From Streptomyces sp. NRRL WC-3605 (GTDB taxonomy: Bacteria; Actinomycetota; Actinomycetes; Streptomycetales; Streptomycetaceae), in contig NZ_LLZN01000102.1 in NCBI RefSeq assembly GCF_001509795.1, positions 110,151 to 174,150 on the forward strand: a DNA stretch of 64,000 bases, given 5' to 3'. The notes below the pieces were generated by a model. That model was not told where the DNA came from. It did not search any database and was given only the letters and a program-made list of their open reading frames with translations. A program made the position numbers and the translations under genes. How positions within the stretch are numbered: the first letter of the stretch is position 1; each line of letters opens with the position of its first letter. Shown piece after piece: positions 14,544-23,786 of the stretch.

Positions 14544-16016
14544 ATGGTCATCAACCACGCCGAAGCCCCTGTCCTCGAGGCGCTCGCCGCCTATCAGAAC
14601 GCCGACGAACTGGCCTTCACGCCCCCGGGTCACAAGAGGGCCCGCGGCGCGGACCCGCGGGCGCGTGCCGTGCTGGGCGACGCCGTGTTCTTCGGGGACG
14701 TCCTCGCCAACGGCGGTCTCGACGACCGGCTCGCGCGCAACCAGGTCCTGGTCCGAGCCGAGCAGTTGATGGCCGACGCCGTCCACGCGGACCACACGTT
14801 CTTCTCGACCTGCGGCAGCTCCCTGTCGGTGAAGGCCGCGATGCTGACCGTGGCCTGCCCCGGCCACAAGCTCCTCGTCGGCCGCGACGCCCACAAGTCG
14901 GTCGTCGCCGGGCTGATCCTTTCCGGCGTGGCGCCGGTGTGGGTGGAGCCCCGGTGGGACGCCGAGCGGAGCATCGCGCACCCGCCGTCGACGGAGGCGT
15001 ACGAGAAGGCGTTCGAGGAGCATCCGGACGCGGACGGAGCCCTGGTCACCAGCCCGACCCCGTACGGGGCGGCCGCCGACCTCGCCGGGATCGCGGAGGT
15101 CTGCCACCGTCGCGGCAAGCCGCTGGTCGTGGACGAGGCGTGGGGCGCGCACCTGCCCTTCCACACCGACCTGCCGGCCTGGGCGATGGACGCGGGCGCC
15201 GACATCTGCGTGACCAGCATCCACAAGATGGGCAGCGGCCTGGAACAGGGTTCGGTCTTCCACCTCCAGGGTGATCTGATCGACCCGGCGGAGCTGGCCT
15301 CCCGCGCCGACCTCCTGGACACGACCAGCCCCAACGTGCTGATCTACGCCGGGATCGACGCGTGGCGGCGGCAGATGGTGCAGCACGGCCACGACCTCAT
15401 CGGCGGGGCGCTCAAGCTGGCCGCGCGCACCCGTGAGGCCATCGAGGCGATCGACGGGATGCACGTCCACGACGAGGCGGACTTCTGCGGCCCCGGCCTG
15501 GCCTCCGGCTTCGACCCGCTGCCGGTGGTCATCGACATCAGCGCGCTCGGCACGACCGGCTACCGGGCGGCGGACTGGCTGCGCGAACACCACCACATCG
15601 ACGGGCACCTGTTCGACCACCGGAGGATCAGCGCGCAGCTCACCCACGCCGACGACGAGCAGACCACGGACCGTCTGCTGACGGCGCTGCGCGACCTCGC
15701 CGGCCACGCCTCCGAGCTCCACGACGCCCCGCGGGTGGCGGTCCCCTCCCCCGCCGAGCTGCGGATGGAGCAGGCCGACCTGCCCCGGGACGCCTACTTC
15801 GCCCGGCACGAGAAGGTCGCCCCGCGGGACGCCGTCGGCCGGGTCGCCGCCGAGATGATCACCCCGTACCCGCCCGGCATCCCCGCGGTACTGCCCGGCG
15901 AGCGGCTGACCGAACCGGTGCTGGAGTACCTGCTGACGGGGGTCGAGGCGGGGATGTTCCTGCCGGACGCGGCCGACCAGCGGCTCGGTACGGTCCGGGT
16001 CGTCGCCGAGGACTGA
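14544..16016 (+). CDS. PLP-dependent Orn/Lys/Arg decarboxylase family protein
   Basis: 490 residues of the fold I basic amino acid decarboxylase group. The start PPGHKRARG is the typical N-terminal motif; THFFSTCGSS-like sequence (HTFFSTCGSSLSVKAA) and LLVGRDAHKSV bind the cofactor; DEAWGAH precedes the Schiff-base lysine in SIHKMGSG (about 228). The C-terminal EMITPYPPGIP is also family-specific. It should decarboxylate lysine, ornithine or arginine to a polyamine precursor in the cytoplasm. The start lacks a strong ribosome-binding site. It follows the diiron operon by 45 bases and may be co-transcribed. Confidence 0.88.
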   Translation: MVINHAEAPVLEALAAYQNADELAFTPPGHKRARGADPRARAVLGDAVFFGDVLANGGLDDRLARNQVLVRAEQLMADAVHADHTFFSTCGSSLSVKAAMLTVACPGHKLLVGRDAHKSVVAGLILSGVAPVWVEPRWDAERSIAHPPSTEAYEKAFEEHPDADGALVTSPTPYGAAADLAGIAEVCHRRGKPLVVDEAWGAHLPFHTDLPAWAMDAGADICVTSIHKMGSGLEQGSVFHLQGDLIDPAELASRADLLDTTSPNVLIYAGIDAWRRQMVQHGHDLIGGALKLAARTREAIEAIDGMHVHDEADFCGPGLASGFDPLPVVIDISALGTTGYRAADWLREHHHIDGHLFDHRRISAQLTHADDEQTTDRLLTALRDLAGHASELHDAPRVAVPSPAELRMEQADLPRDAYFARHEKVAPRDAVGRVAAEMITPYPPGIPAVLPGERLTEPVLEYLLTGVEAGMFLPDAADQRLGTVRVVAED

Positions 16017-16120
16017 CCGCCGCCCCGCCCGCCTCACCCGTGCACCGCCGTTACACCGGCATCACCACCGGGTACTCGACTGCGCGTTTCGCCCATATCG
16101 ACCATTTCCCAGGGAGAGAC

Positions 16121-16708
16121 GTGACTGACGACTCCGGGAGCACCCCCCGCACGGACCCGACGGACACGAAGAAGGTCGCCCTCCTGGTGGTCGACATGAT
16201 CAACACCTATGACCACGAGGACGCCGAGCTGCTCGTGCCGTCCGTCGAACGGGTCGTGCCGGTCCTCGCGGACCTGATCGCGCGGGCGCGCTCGGCGGAC
16301 GTGCCGGTGATCTACGCGAACGACAACTTCGGGGCCTGGCGCTCCCATCACGGCGAGCTGGTGGAGAACGCGCTGTCCAAGCCGCGCGCCGACCTGGTCG
16401 AGCCGATCCGCCCGGACGAGGAGTCGCTGTTCGTGGTGAAGGCCCGGCACTCCGCCTTCTACGAGACGCCCTTGTCGTATCTGCTGTGGCGGCTGGGGGT
16501 GGGGCACGTGGTGCTGGCGGGGCAGGTCACGGAGCAGTGCGTGCTGTACTCGGCGCTGGACGCGCACATCCGGCACCTGGGCGTCACGGTGCCGAGGGAC
16601 GCCGTCGCCTCGATCCACCCGCATCTGGCGTCCGCCGCGCTGGAGATGATGGAGCTCAACATGGGGGCGCGGATCGTCGACGCGGCGGACGTCGACTTCG
16701 GCGGGTGA
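16121..16708 (+). CDS. Isochorismatase-family cysteine hydrolase
   Basis: 195 residues. The catalytic triad is readable: Asp in VALLVVDMINTY (about 18-29), Lys in FVVKARHSAFY (about 108-118) and Cys in GQVTEQCVLYSALDAH (about 134-149). Family members hydrolyse nicotinamide, isochorismate, N-carbamoyl amines and similar substrates; the exact one cannot be told. The GTG at 16121 has AGGGAGAG just upstream and is preferred to the longer frame from 16040. It ends one base from the convergent EamA transporter stop. Confidence 0.85.
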   Translation: MTDDSGSTPRTDPTDTKKVALLVVDMINTYDHEDAELLVPSVERVVPVLADLIARARSADVPVIYANDNFGAWRSHHGELVENALSKPRADLVEPIRPDEESLFVVKARHSAFYETPLSYLLWRLGVGHVVLAGQVTEQCVLYSALDAHIRHLGVTVPRDAVASIHPHLASAALEMMELNMGARIVDAADVDFGG

Positions 16709-16709
16709 G

Positions 16710-17636
16710 TCAGCGCCGGGTCCCGGCCGCCGCCTTCGCGGTGTCGTCCGGGGACGTCCCGGCGTGCCGGTGACCGGAAGAGGCACCGCGGCGGACGACG
16801 AGCACGGCGGCCAGGGCGACGGCGAGACCGAGGGCGGTCTGCGCGCCGAAGGGCTCGCCGAACATGAGCGCTCCCCAGACCGCCGTCACGGGTGCCATCA
16901 GGAACATCAGGGTGTTGACCTGGGTGACGCCCGAGCGGCTGAGGATGATCCAGTACAGGCCGTACCCGCCGAACGTGGCGAGGACGACGAGCCAGGCGGT
17001 CGCGACCCAGAAGGAGGGCTCGGCGGGCGGGACGGCCGCCCCGGTGCCGACGGCCAGCGCGGTGAAGACGACGGCGCTGGTCAGACAGTGCGTGGTCAAC
17101 GCGGCCCCGGGCGCCACCTTCGTACGGGAGCGGCCCTCGAGGAAGGTGGCCGCGACCAGCGACAGCATGCCGAGGAACGGGACGGCGTAGGCCCACCAGG
17201 CCGCGTGCCCGCCGGACGCGGCGTCGGCGCCCGTGACGACGGCGACGCCGGCCACGCCGAGGCCGAGACCGAGCCACTGGCGGCGTGAGACGTACTGGTG
17301 GAGGAGCGGCCCGGCCAGCGCCCCGGCGACGAGGGGCTGCACGCCGTCGATCAGGGCCGTGGTGCCGCTGGACACGCCGAGCTGGATGGCCCAGTAGACG
17401 GTGAGCAGATAGCCGCTCTGCGAGAGGGCGCCGACGACGACCTGCCGGGCCACGTCCCGGAGGGTGAGGCCTCGCCAGGAGGACCGGGCCAGCGCCACGG
17501 CGAGCAGCACGAGGGCGAGCGGCAGGAACCGCCACATCAGCAGGGTGACGGCGGAGGCGCTCCCCGCGCCGAGCTTTGCCCCGATGAACCCGGAGCTCCA
17601 GCAGATCACGAAGGCGGCCGACAGCAGCGCGTTCAT
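16710..17636 (-). CDS. EamA/DMT-family drug or metabolite exporter
   Basis: 308 residues with ten predicted membrane segments in two EamA repeats (first from FVICWSSGFIGAKLG, second from WWAYAVPFLGMLSLVAATFLEG). The motif WSSGFIGAK is typical of RhaT/EamA exporters. ATG 17636 is preceded by CTGGAGG. It is divergent from a TetR gene, and two near-identical operator-like sites fill the gap, so export of the TetR ligand is the simplest reading. Substrate unknown. Confidence 0.88.
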   Translation of the reverse strand: MNALLSAAFVICWSSGFIGAKLGAGSASAVTLLMWRFLPLALVLLAVALARSSWRGLTLRDVARQVVVGALSQSGYLLTVYWAIQLGVSSGTTALIDGVQPLVAGALAGPLLHQYVSRRQWLGLGLGVAGVAVVTGADAASGGHAAWWAYAVPFLGMLSLVAATFLEGRSRTKVAPGAALTTHCLTSAVVFTALAVGTGAAVPPAEPSFWVATAWLVVLATFGGYGLYWIILSRSGVTQVNTLMFLMAPVTAVWGALMFGEPFGAQTALGLAVALAAVLVVRRGASSGHRHAGTSPDDTAKAAAGTRR

Positions 17637-17650
17637 GCGTGGGCCTCCAG

Positions 17651-17666
17651 TAAACAGATCGGTATA
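17651..17666. promoter_or_regulatory. TetR operator-like site 1
   Basis: TAAACAGATCGGTATA, a slightly degenerate copy of the palindrome at 17684-17699, centred on GATC. It lies 15-30 bases upstream of the EamA start codon and likely blocks its promoter when TetR is bound. Confidence 0.7.
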
Positions 17667-17683
17667 GTCACTGCCCGACCCAC

Positions 17684-17699
17684 TATACAGATCGGTATA
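17684..17699. promoter_or_regulatory. TetR operator-like site 2
   Basis: TATACAGATCGGTATA: arms TATAC and GTATA flank the core, with GATC at the centre. It starts 33 bases from site 1 and ends 11 bases before the TetR ATG. The position suggests autoregulation and joint control of the divergent exporter. Confidence 0.75.
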
Positions 17700-17709
17700 C
17701 ACTGGAGCC

Positions 17710-18312
17710 ATGGAGAGCGTGCGGAGTCCGCGACGGATCACGATGACGCCGGCCGCGCTGCGGGTGCGGACGGCCGCGGACCGGCTGTTCTACGAGCGGG
17801 GCATCCACGCCGTGGGCGTCGACCTGATCGCCGCCGAGGCCGGGGTCACCAAGAAGACGATCTACGACCGGTTCGGCTCCAAGGAGCAGCTGGTCGTGGA
17901 GTACCTCGCCGACCGGGACGAACGCTGGCGGGCCTTCCTCGACGGCCGACTGGACGCCGCCGGGCCGGACGCCCGCGCCCGCGTCCGGGCCGTCTTCGAC
18001 GCCTCGCTCGCCTGGGCCGGGGACCACAACTCCAAGGGCTGCAGCATGGTCAACGCGCATGCCGAGATCAGCGACCCCGCCCATCCCGCGTACCCGATCA
18101 TCACCGGCCAGAAGGCGTGGATGCTGGCCCTCTTCACCGGGCTCGCGCGGGAGGCCGCCCCCGGGGACGCCGAGCGGCTCGGGCGCTCGCTGACGCTGCT
18201 CCACGAGGGCGCGCTCGTCGCGTACGGCCTGCGCGTCTTCCCGGACCCCATCGGCCACGCCCGCGACGAGGCCGAGGCCCTGCTGGACGCCGCCCGGGCT
18301 CAGCGGCCCTGA
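17710..18312 (+). CDS. TetR-family regulator of the divergent exporter
   Basis: 200 residues. The N-terminal helix-turn-helix is clear (RVRTAADRLFYERGIHAVGV, IAAEAGVTKKTIYDRFGSKEQLV, about 14-61), followed by an all-helical ligand domain. ATG 17710 directly follows operator site 2, with a GGAG before it. The gene is divergent from the EamA transporter and probably represses both. Its 3' end overlaps the convergent siderophore permease stop by 13 bases. Confidence 0.88.
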   Translation: MESVRSPRRITMTPAALRVRTAADRLFYERGIHAVGVDLIAAEAGVTKKTIYDRFGSKEQLVVEYLADRDERWRAFLDGRLDAAGPDARARVRAVFDASLAWAGDHNSKGCSMVNAHAEISDPAHPAYPIITGQKAWMLALFTGLAREAAPGDAERLGRSLTLLHEGALVAYGLRVFPDPIGHARDEAEALLDAARAQRP

Positions 18313-20375
18313 CGCCGGCTGCGCACCAGCAGATACAGGAAGTACGGCGTCCCGACGGCCGCCGTCATCAGGCCCGCGCCGAGCTGGGCCGGCGCGATCA
18401 CGGTACGGCCCAGCAGATCCGCCGTGCCGACCAGCACGGCCCCGAGCAGCACGGCGGCGGGGAGCACCCGGACGTGCCGCCGCCCCACGAGCGCCCGTGC
18501 CGCGTGCGGGGCCACGAGCCCGACGAAGCCGATCGTGCCGGCGGCGGCGACGGCGGTGGCACTGAGCAGGACGGCGAGCACGAGGAAGCCGAACCGCCCC
18601 CGCGCCAGGCCCAGTCCGAGCAGCCGCGGCGTGTCGTCGTCCAGCGAGACGAGGTCCAGCTCGGTCCGCCGGAACACGGCGACGGCCAGCCCGACGACGA
18701 GGACGGCGGCGAGCGGCACGAGGTCCGGCGGGGTCCGGCCGTAGGTGGAGCCGGACAGCCAGGTGAGCGCCTTCGTCGCGTTGAACGGGTCGGTGAGCAC
18801 GATGAGCAGGCTGATCAGCGCGGTGGACGCGGTGGCCACGCCGATGCCGACGAGGACGAGCCGGTTCTGCTGGAAGCCGCCGCGCGCGGCCAGCCCGAAG
18901 ACGAGGGCGGAGCTGACCGCGGCACCGGCGAAGGCCGCGCCGGCCATGCCCCACGACCCGGCCATGGGCACCGTGGTCACCAGCAGGACCGCGCCGAGCG
19001 CCGCCCCGCCCGAGACGCCGAGGACGCCGGGCTCCGCGAGCGGGTTGCGTGTCACCGCCTGCACGAGCGTGCCGGCCAGGGCGAGCGCCGCGCCCGCGAG
19101 GAGCGCGGCGAGGACGCGGGGCGTCCGGGTGTCGAGGACGAAGGAGACGCTGCGGCCCGCCCTGCCCTGCGCCCAGTTCACGACGTCGCCCAGCAGCAGC
19201 TTGCTGTCGCCCAGCAGGACGGCCACGACCGCGACGCCCACGAGGAGGGCGGCCAGCACGGCCGTGGTGGTGAGGAACACGGCCCGGCTGCGGATGCGCA
19301 GCCGGTCGGGCGGGGCGCTCGCGGCGCCGTCCTTCAGCCGGGTCGCCATCACGACGAGGAACACGGCGCCGAGGAGGCTGGTGACGACGCCCGTCGGCAC
19401 GGCGACCGCCAGGTCGGAGGGGACGAGTGCGCGCAGCAGCACGTCCGAGCCGAGCACGAGGGCCGCGCCCGTGAGGCCCGCGGCCGGCAGGCGGCCGCGG
19501 GTACGGGTGAGGCCGTGGGCCCTGCGGGCGAGGGCCCTCACCAGGGCCGGGGCGCACAGGCCGACGAAGCCGATGGGCCCGGCCAGGGTGACGGCCGTGG
19601 CCGACAGCAGCGAGGCGAGCACCACCACGGTGACCCGGGTGGCCCGCACCGGGACGCCGAGGCCGCGGGCGGCGTCCTCGCCGAGGGCCAGGGCGTCGAG
19701 ACGCCGCGCGACCAGCAGCAGGCCGACGAGGCCGGCGACGGCCAGGGGTGCCATCTGGAGCACGCCGTCGAAGCCGCTCTGCGCGACGCTGCCCTGGTTC
19801 CACTGGTAGAGGCCCTGCGTCTCCTGCGGGAACAGCAGCAGCAGTCCCTCGGTCACGGCGGTGAGGCCGAGGGCGAGGGCGGTGCCGGCGAGCACGAGCC
19901 GTACGGTGCCGGCGCCCAGGCCCGACAGGCCGAGGACGACGGCCGCCGCGGCGAGGCTGCCGGCGAACGCGATCCCGGAGGAGGCGATCAGCGGCAGCGA
20001 GACACCGGTGACGGCGGCCACGCCGAGAGCCAGGTAGGAACCGGCGTTGACGGCGAGGGTGTCGGGCGAGGCGAGCACGTTGCGGCTGACCGCCTGCAGG
20101 GCGGTGCCCGCGATACCGAGGACGGCGCCGACGAGGAGACCGGCGACCGCCCTCGGCAGCCGGGAGGCGATGACGACCGAGGCGTCGCCAGCGTCGGCGC
20201 GGCCGGTGAGCGCCTTCCAGACCTCGCCGCCTCCGACGTCGGCCGTGCCCTGTGTGATGTCGACGACCGCGAGGGCCGCGACCAGCAGGACCAGGGCGGC
20301 CGTCACCGCGGCCGTGCCCGTCCCGGAGGCGGCGGCCGTCGGACGGGCGACGGAAGGGGGTGCGGTGACGGTCAT
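18300..20375 (-). CDS. Fused FecCD iron-siderophore ABC permease (two permease units)
   Basis: 691 residues, twice the usual FecCD length. Two homologous halves are visible: the first has LPRAVAGLLVGAVLGIAGTAL and GPIGFVGLCAPALVR; the second has TPRVLAALLAGAALALAGTL, TRNPLAEPGVLGVSGG and GTIGFVGLVAPHAAR. Each half should have about ten membrane spans, so one chain forms the full translocation pathway for ferric siderophores. It follows the binding protein by three bases and the ATPase precedes both, giving an ATPase-lipoprotein-permease operon under an iron box. Fusion FecCD proteins occur in other actinomycetes. Confidence 0.9.
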   Translation of the reverse strand: MTVTAPPSVARPTAAASGTGTAAVTAALVLLVAALAVVDITQGTADVGGGEVWKALTGRADAGDASVVIASRLPRAVAGLLVGAVLGIAGTALQAVSRNVLASPDTLAVNAGSYLALGVAAVTGVSLPLIASSGIAFAGSLAAAAVVLGLSGLGAGTVRLVLAGTALALGLTAVTEGLLLLFPQETQGLYQWNQGSVAQSGFDGVLQMAPLAVAGLVGLLLVARRLDALALGEDAARGLGVPVRATRVTVVVLASLLSATAVTLAGPIGFVGLCAPALVRALARRAHGLTRTRGRLPAAGLTGAALVLGSDVLLRALVPSDLAVAVPTGVVTSLLGAVFLVVMATRLKDGAASAPPDRLRIRSRAVFLTTTAVLAALLVGVAVVAVLLGDSKLLLGDVVNWAQGRAGRSVSFVLDTRTPRVLAALLAGAALALAGTLVQAVTRNPLAEPGVLGVSGGAALGAVLLVTTVPMAGSWGMAGAAFAGAAVSSALVFGLAARGGFQQNRLVLVGIGVATASTALISLLIVLTDPFNATKALTWLSGSTYGRTPPDLVPLAAVLVVGLAVAVFRRTELDLVSLDDDTPRLLGLGLARGRFGFLVLAVLLSATAVAAAGTIGFVGLVAPHAARALVGRRHVRVLPAAVLLGAVLVGTADLLGRTVIAPAQLGAGLMTAAVGTPYFLYLLVRSRRQGR

Positions 20376-20378
20376 CTG

Positions 20379-21365
20379 CTACTTCGTCAGCTCGCCGACG
20401 ACCGCGTCGACGTACCGCTCCATGGAGCCGGGGCCGCCGAACATCCAGATGCCGTCGGGCAGCCGGTGCACGTGGTCCTTCTTCACGAACGGCAGCGAAG
20501 TCCACACCTTGTCGTCGGCGAGGGCGCCGGTGAACGGGGTGCTGCTCTTGTCGCCGTCGTTGCCGATGTAGGCGAACCGCACGTCGGCGGGCAGCCTGGT
20601 GAGGCCCTCGACGTCGGTGGTGCCGAGGCCGTAGTCCTTGTCGCCTTCGACGGTCCAGGCGTTCCTCAGGCCGAGCTTCTCGTTGACGGCGCCGATGAGC
20701 GAACCGCTGGTGTACGGCCGGAGCGAGACCTGGTTGGAGATGTCGTAGCCGTCGGCGAAGGCGAACGACGCGCCGTCGAGACCGGCGTCGGCGAGGGCCT
20801 TCGCGCCCTCCTTCAGCTTGGCCTCGAAGCCCTTCTTGATCTCGCCGGCGCGCTCGCTGGTGCCGGTGGCCTCCGCGAGGAGGTCGAGGTTCTTCGTCAT
20901 CCGCCCCAGCGGGTCGGACGCGTCGGCGGAGCGCACCTCGATCACGGGCGCGATCTCGCGCAGCTGCTTCACGGCGGCGGGCGGAAGATCGGTGCTGGCG
21001 ACGATGAGGTCCGGGGCGAGCGCGGCGACGGTGTCCATGCTGGGCTCGCCGCGGGTGCCGATGTCCTTGGGGTCGTTCTTCAGCGGGACCGCCTGGTCCC
21101 AGGTCTTGTAGCCCTTGACGTCGGCGACGCCGACCGGGTCGACGCCGAGCGACACCAGCAGCTCGACCTCGTGCCACTCGGTGCCGACCACCTTCTCGGC
21201 CGGTCCGTCGAGCTTCACCTCGGTGCCGGAGGCATCGGTGAGCGTGATGGCCTCGTCCCGCTTCTTCGGCGCGGCGTCGTCGGCCGCGGGTTCGGTGGTG
21301 CCGCAGGAGGTCAGGGCGAGGGCCGCGGCGGTGGCGACCGCAGCGGTCGTGATCAGGCGTCTCAT
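20379..21365 (-). CDS. Iron-siderophore substrate-binding lipoprotein
   Basis: 328 residues. A lipoprotein signal with lipobox LTSC (Cys near 21) anchors it to the membrane surface. The body is a class III periplasmic-binding-protein fold (EKVVGTEWHEVELLVSLGVDPVG, LAPDLIVAST, and C-terminal GGPGSMERYVDAVVGEL), as in FhuD/CchF-like ferri-siderophore receptors. ATG 21365 overlaps the ATPase stop (ATGA). It delivers the ferric siderophore to the fused permease. The siderophore type cannot be read. Confidence 0.9.
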   Translation of the reverse strand: MRRLITTAAVATAAALALTSCGTTEPAADDAAPKKRDEAITLTDASGTEVKLDGPAEKVVGTEWHEVELLVSLGVDPVGVADVKGYKTWDQAVPLKNDPKDIGTRGEPSMDTVAALAPDLIVASTDLPPAAVKQLREIAPVIEVRSADASDPLGRMTKNLDLLAEATGTSERAGEIKKGFEAKLKEGAKALADAGLDGASFAFADGYDISNQVSLRPYTSGSLIGAVNEKLGLRNAWTVEGDKDYGLGTTDVEGLTRLPADVRFAYIGNDGDKSSTPFTGALADDKVWTSLPFVKKDHVHRLPDGIWMFGGPGSMERYVDAVVGELTK

Positions 21366-22219
21366 GAGGGAGTGCCGGTCCTTTCGGTTCGCGTGTGGTG
21401 GCGGCCGAGGGCGCGGGTGCGCGGCCGGCCGGTGAGCGGGTCGGTGCCGACCTCGATACGGATGCCGTAGACACGGGTCAGCCGCTCGGCGGTCAGTACG
21501 TCGTCGGGAGTGCCGTCCGCGACGACACGTCCCTCGTGCAGCAGGACGACGCGGTCGGCGAGCGCCGCGGCCTGGTCGAGGTCGTGCAGGACGGCGCCGA
21601 CGGCGATGCCGTGGTCGTCGGCCAGGTCGCGGACCAGGTCGAGGAGTTCGATCTGGTAGCGCAGGTCGAGGTAGGTGGTGGGTTCGTCGAGCAGGAGCAC
21701 TCCGGTCTCCTGGGCGAGGCAGCTCGCCAGCCAGACCCGCTGCAGCTGCCCTCCGGAGAGGTGCTCGACACCGCGTCCGGCGAGATCGCCGACGCCGGTC
21801 AGGTCGAGCGCGCGCTCGACCGCGGCGGCACCGTCCGGGTCCGCCCCGCCCCACCGGCCCCGGTGGGGGTACCGGCCGAACTCGACGACGTCCCGTACGG
21901 TCAGGCCGCTGGGGGTGGGGCGGCCCTGCGTCAGCAGGCTGACGCGGCGCGAGAACGCACGCGGGGTCAGCGCGAGTCCGTCGGCGCCGTCGACCAGGAG
22001 GGTGGCGGTGCGCGGCCTCTGCAGGCGCGCCACGGTCCGCAGCAGCGTGGACTTCCCGCTGCCGTTGGGTCCCACCAGCACGGTCACCTCACCGGGCCGG
22101 AGCGACAGCGACGCGCCATGGACGACGTCGACGCCTTCGTATGCCACGGTGACGTCCGTGGCCGACAGTTCATGCCCGCGGGGACGCGCCGCCGCCGAAG
22201 CCGTTTCCTCTGCTCGCAC
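21362..22219 (-). CDS. Iron-siderophore ABC transporter ATPase
   Basis: 285 residues with Walker A GPNGSGKST (about 51-59), Q-loop LLTQGRPTP, signature LSGGQLQR (about 153-160), Walker B GVLLLDEPTT and the switch His in VLHDLDQA. It belongs to the FepC/FhuC group. The GTG start at 22219 sits only four bases from an iron box, so the transcript is probably leaderless or nearly so. First gene of the three-gene uptake operon. Confidence 0.9.
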   Translation of the reverse strand: MRAEETASAAARPRGHELSATDVTVAYEGVDVVHGASLSLRPGEVTVLVGPNGSGKSTLLRTVARLQRPRTATLLVDGADGLALTPRAFSRRVSLLTQGRPTPSGLTVRDVVEFGRYPHRGRWGGADPDGAAAVERALDLTGVGDLAGRGVEHLSGGQLQRVWLASCLAQETGVLLLDEPTTYLDLRYQIELLDLVRDLADDHGIAVGAVLHDLDQAAALADRVVLLHEGRVVADGTPDDVLTAERLTRVYGIRIEVGTDPLTGRPRTRALGRHHTRTERTGTPS

Positions 22220-22223
22220 GGAC

Positions 22224-22242
22224 TCAGGTTAGCCTAACCTAA
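22224..22242 (-). promoter_or_regulatory. Iron box (IdeR/DmdR-type operator)
   Basis: On the minus strand TTAGGTTAGGCTAACCTGA matches the actinobacterial consensus TTAGGTTAGSCTAACCTAA at 18 of 19 positions. It lies immediately before the ATPase start and should repress the uptake operon when iron is plentiful. The divergent MFS gene starts 130 bases away and may share this control. Confidence 0.88.
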
Positions 22243-22371
22243 GCTCCCATGATCAGGGGGTCCGCTCCCCGGACACGACTCCCTCCGGACCCGCCCGGCA
22301 CGCTTCCCCGGCACGGGGCCCTCGCCGCCTACTGTGGCGAGCCACGCGATCTCGCCGCGATCCGAGGAGGG

Positions 22372-23742
22372 ATGACCGTGGCCCAGGCACGGCCCGGGGG
22401 CGAAGCGCGGGGCCGGGCTCCGCTGCTGGCCGTGTGCGCCGGGTACTTCATGGTGATCCTGGACGTGACCGTCATCAACGTCGCCGTCCCCGTCGTCGGC
22501 CGCGACCTCTCCGCCTCGCTCACCGGCGTCCAGTGGGTCACCGACGGCTACACGCTCGTCCTCGCCGGGTTCCTGCTGACCGGCGGCGCGCTCGGTGACC
22601 GGCTGGGCAACCGCCGGGTCTTCTGCGCGGGCGTGGCCGTGTTCACCGCCGCGTCCGCCGCCTGTGCGCTCGCGCCGGACGCGACGTTCCTCGTCGCCGC
22701 CCGCCTCGTGGAGGGGCTGGGCGCGGCCCTCATCGTTCCGGGCTCCCTCGCCCTGCTCCAGCAGGCGTATCCGGAACCGGCGGCCCGCTCGCGCGCCTTC
22801 GGGCTGTGGGGGTCGATGGCGGGCATCGCGGCCTCGGCCGGCCCGCTGCTCGGCGGAGCGCTCGTGTCCACCGTCGGCTGGCGCTGGGTCTTCCTCGTCA
22901 ACCTCCCGGTCGGCGCGGCCTGTCTGGCGCTGACGCTGCGCCATGTGGCGCCCTCGCCCCGCCGGGCCGACCGAGCCCTGGACTGGCCCGCGCAGTGCGC
23001 GGTCGTGGCGGCCGTCGCCCTGCTGACCGCCTCTCTCAACGAGGCCGGGCGGCGCGGCTGGACCGATCCGGCCGTCCTCGCGGGCCTGGGCCTGGCCGTC
23101 CTCGCCGCCGTCGCGTTCGCCGTCCGCGAGGGGCTGGCCCGCTCCCCCGCGCTGCCGCCGCGTCTGCTGCGGGCGCGGGAGGTGAGCGGCGGCGCCGCGA
23201 TCGGCCTGCTCTTCAACTTCGCCTTCTACGGCATGGTGTTCACCGCCAGCCTGGAGTTCCAGCGGGAGCGCGGCTACAGCGCCTTCGAGACGGGGCTGGC
23301 GCTCTTCCCGGCGGTGGCGATGACCATGTTCGCCTCCGTCCTGTCCGGCCGGCTGGCCCGCCGTACCGGCGACCGGCCCCTGGTGGTCACCGGGATGCTC
23401 GTGGCCGCTCTCGGCCTCGCCGGATGGGCGGCGGCGGGCCCCGACCCCGGCTACGCCCTCCTGGTGGCGCCGATGATGGCGGCGGGCTTCGGCACCTCGT
23501 TCGCGCTGACCGGCTCGACGACCACCGTCATGGGCGCCGTGCCCGCCGGGTACGCGGGCACCGCCTCAGCGCTGTTCAACACCACGCGCCAGATCGGCAG
23601 CGCCACAGGGGTCGCTCTCGGCGGCAGCCTGCTCGCCTCCGCCGCCGACCCGTCGTCCGGCCTGCGGATCAGCATGGCCGCCGGCGCCGCCGCCTACCTC
23701 ATGGCCGCCGTCCTGGCCGGGCGCTGCGTCCCCAAGCGGTGA
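22372..23742 (+). CDS. MFS transporter, DHA2 (EmrB/QacA) family
   Basis: 456 residues with about 14 predicted membrane spans. The first span motif FMVILDVTVINVAVP is typical of DHA2 drug exporters; the loop motif GALGDRLGNRRVF (motif A) and the GSATGVALGG region follow. The ATG at 22372 has CGAGGAGGG upstream, so the longer frame from 22249 is not needed. It faces the iron-regulated uptake operon across an iron box, which makes siderophore or xenosiderophore export an attractive but unproven role. Confidence 0.87.
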   Translation: MTVAQARPGGEARGRAPLLAVCAGYFMVILDVTVINVAVPVVGRDLSASLTGVQWVTDGYTLVLAGFLLTGGALGDRLGNRRVFCAGVAVFTAASAACALAPDATFLVAARLVEGLGAALIVPGSLALLQQAYPEPAARSRAFGLWGSMAGIAASAGPLLGGALVSTVGWRWVFLVNLPVGAACLALTLRHVAPSPRRADRALDWPAQCAVVAAVALLTASLNEAGRRGWTDPAVLAGLGLAVLAAVAFAVREGLARSPALPPRLLRAREVSGGAAIGLLFNFAFYGMVFTASLEFQRERGYSAFETGLALFPAVAMTMFASVLSGRLARRTGDRPLVVTGMLVAALGLAGWAAAGPDPGYALLVAPMMAAGFGTSFALTGSTTTVMGAVPAGYAGTASALFNTTRQIGSATGVALGGSLLASAADPSSGLRISMAAGAAAYLMAAVLAGRCVPKR

Positions 23743-23786
23743 CCGGCCCCCTCCGCCACGGCACCCCGCGCGCTACTGTCGCGATC

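Noticed and set aside
17298..21470. A 1390-codon plus-strand frame opposite the siderophore operon
   Set aside because: Arg/Gly/Glu-rich nonsense complementary to the FecCD permease and lipoprotein, both of which have clear motifs.
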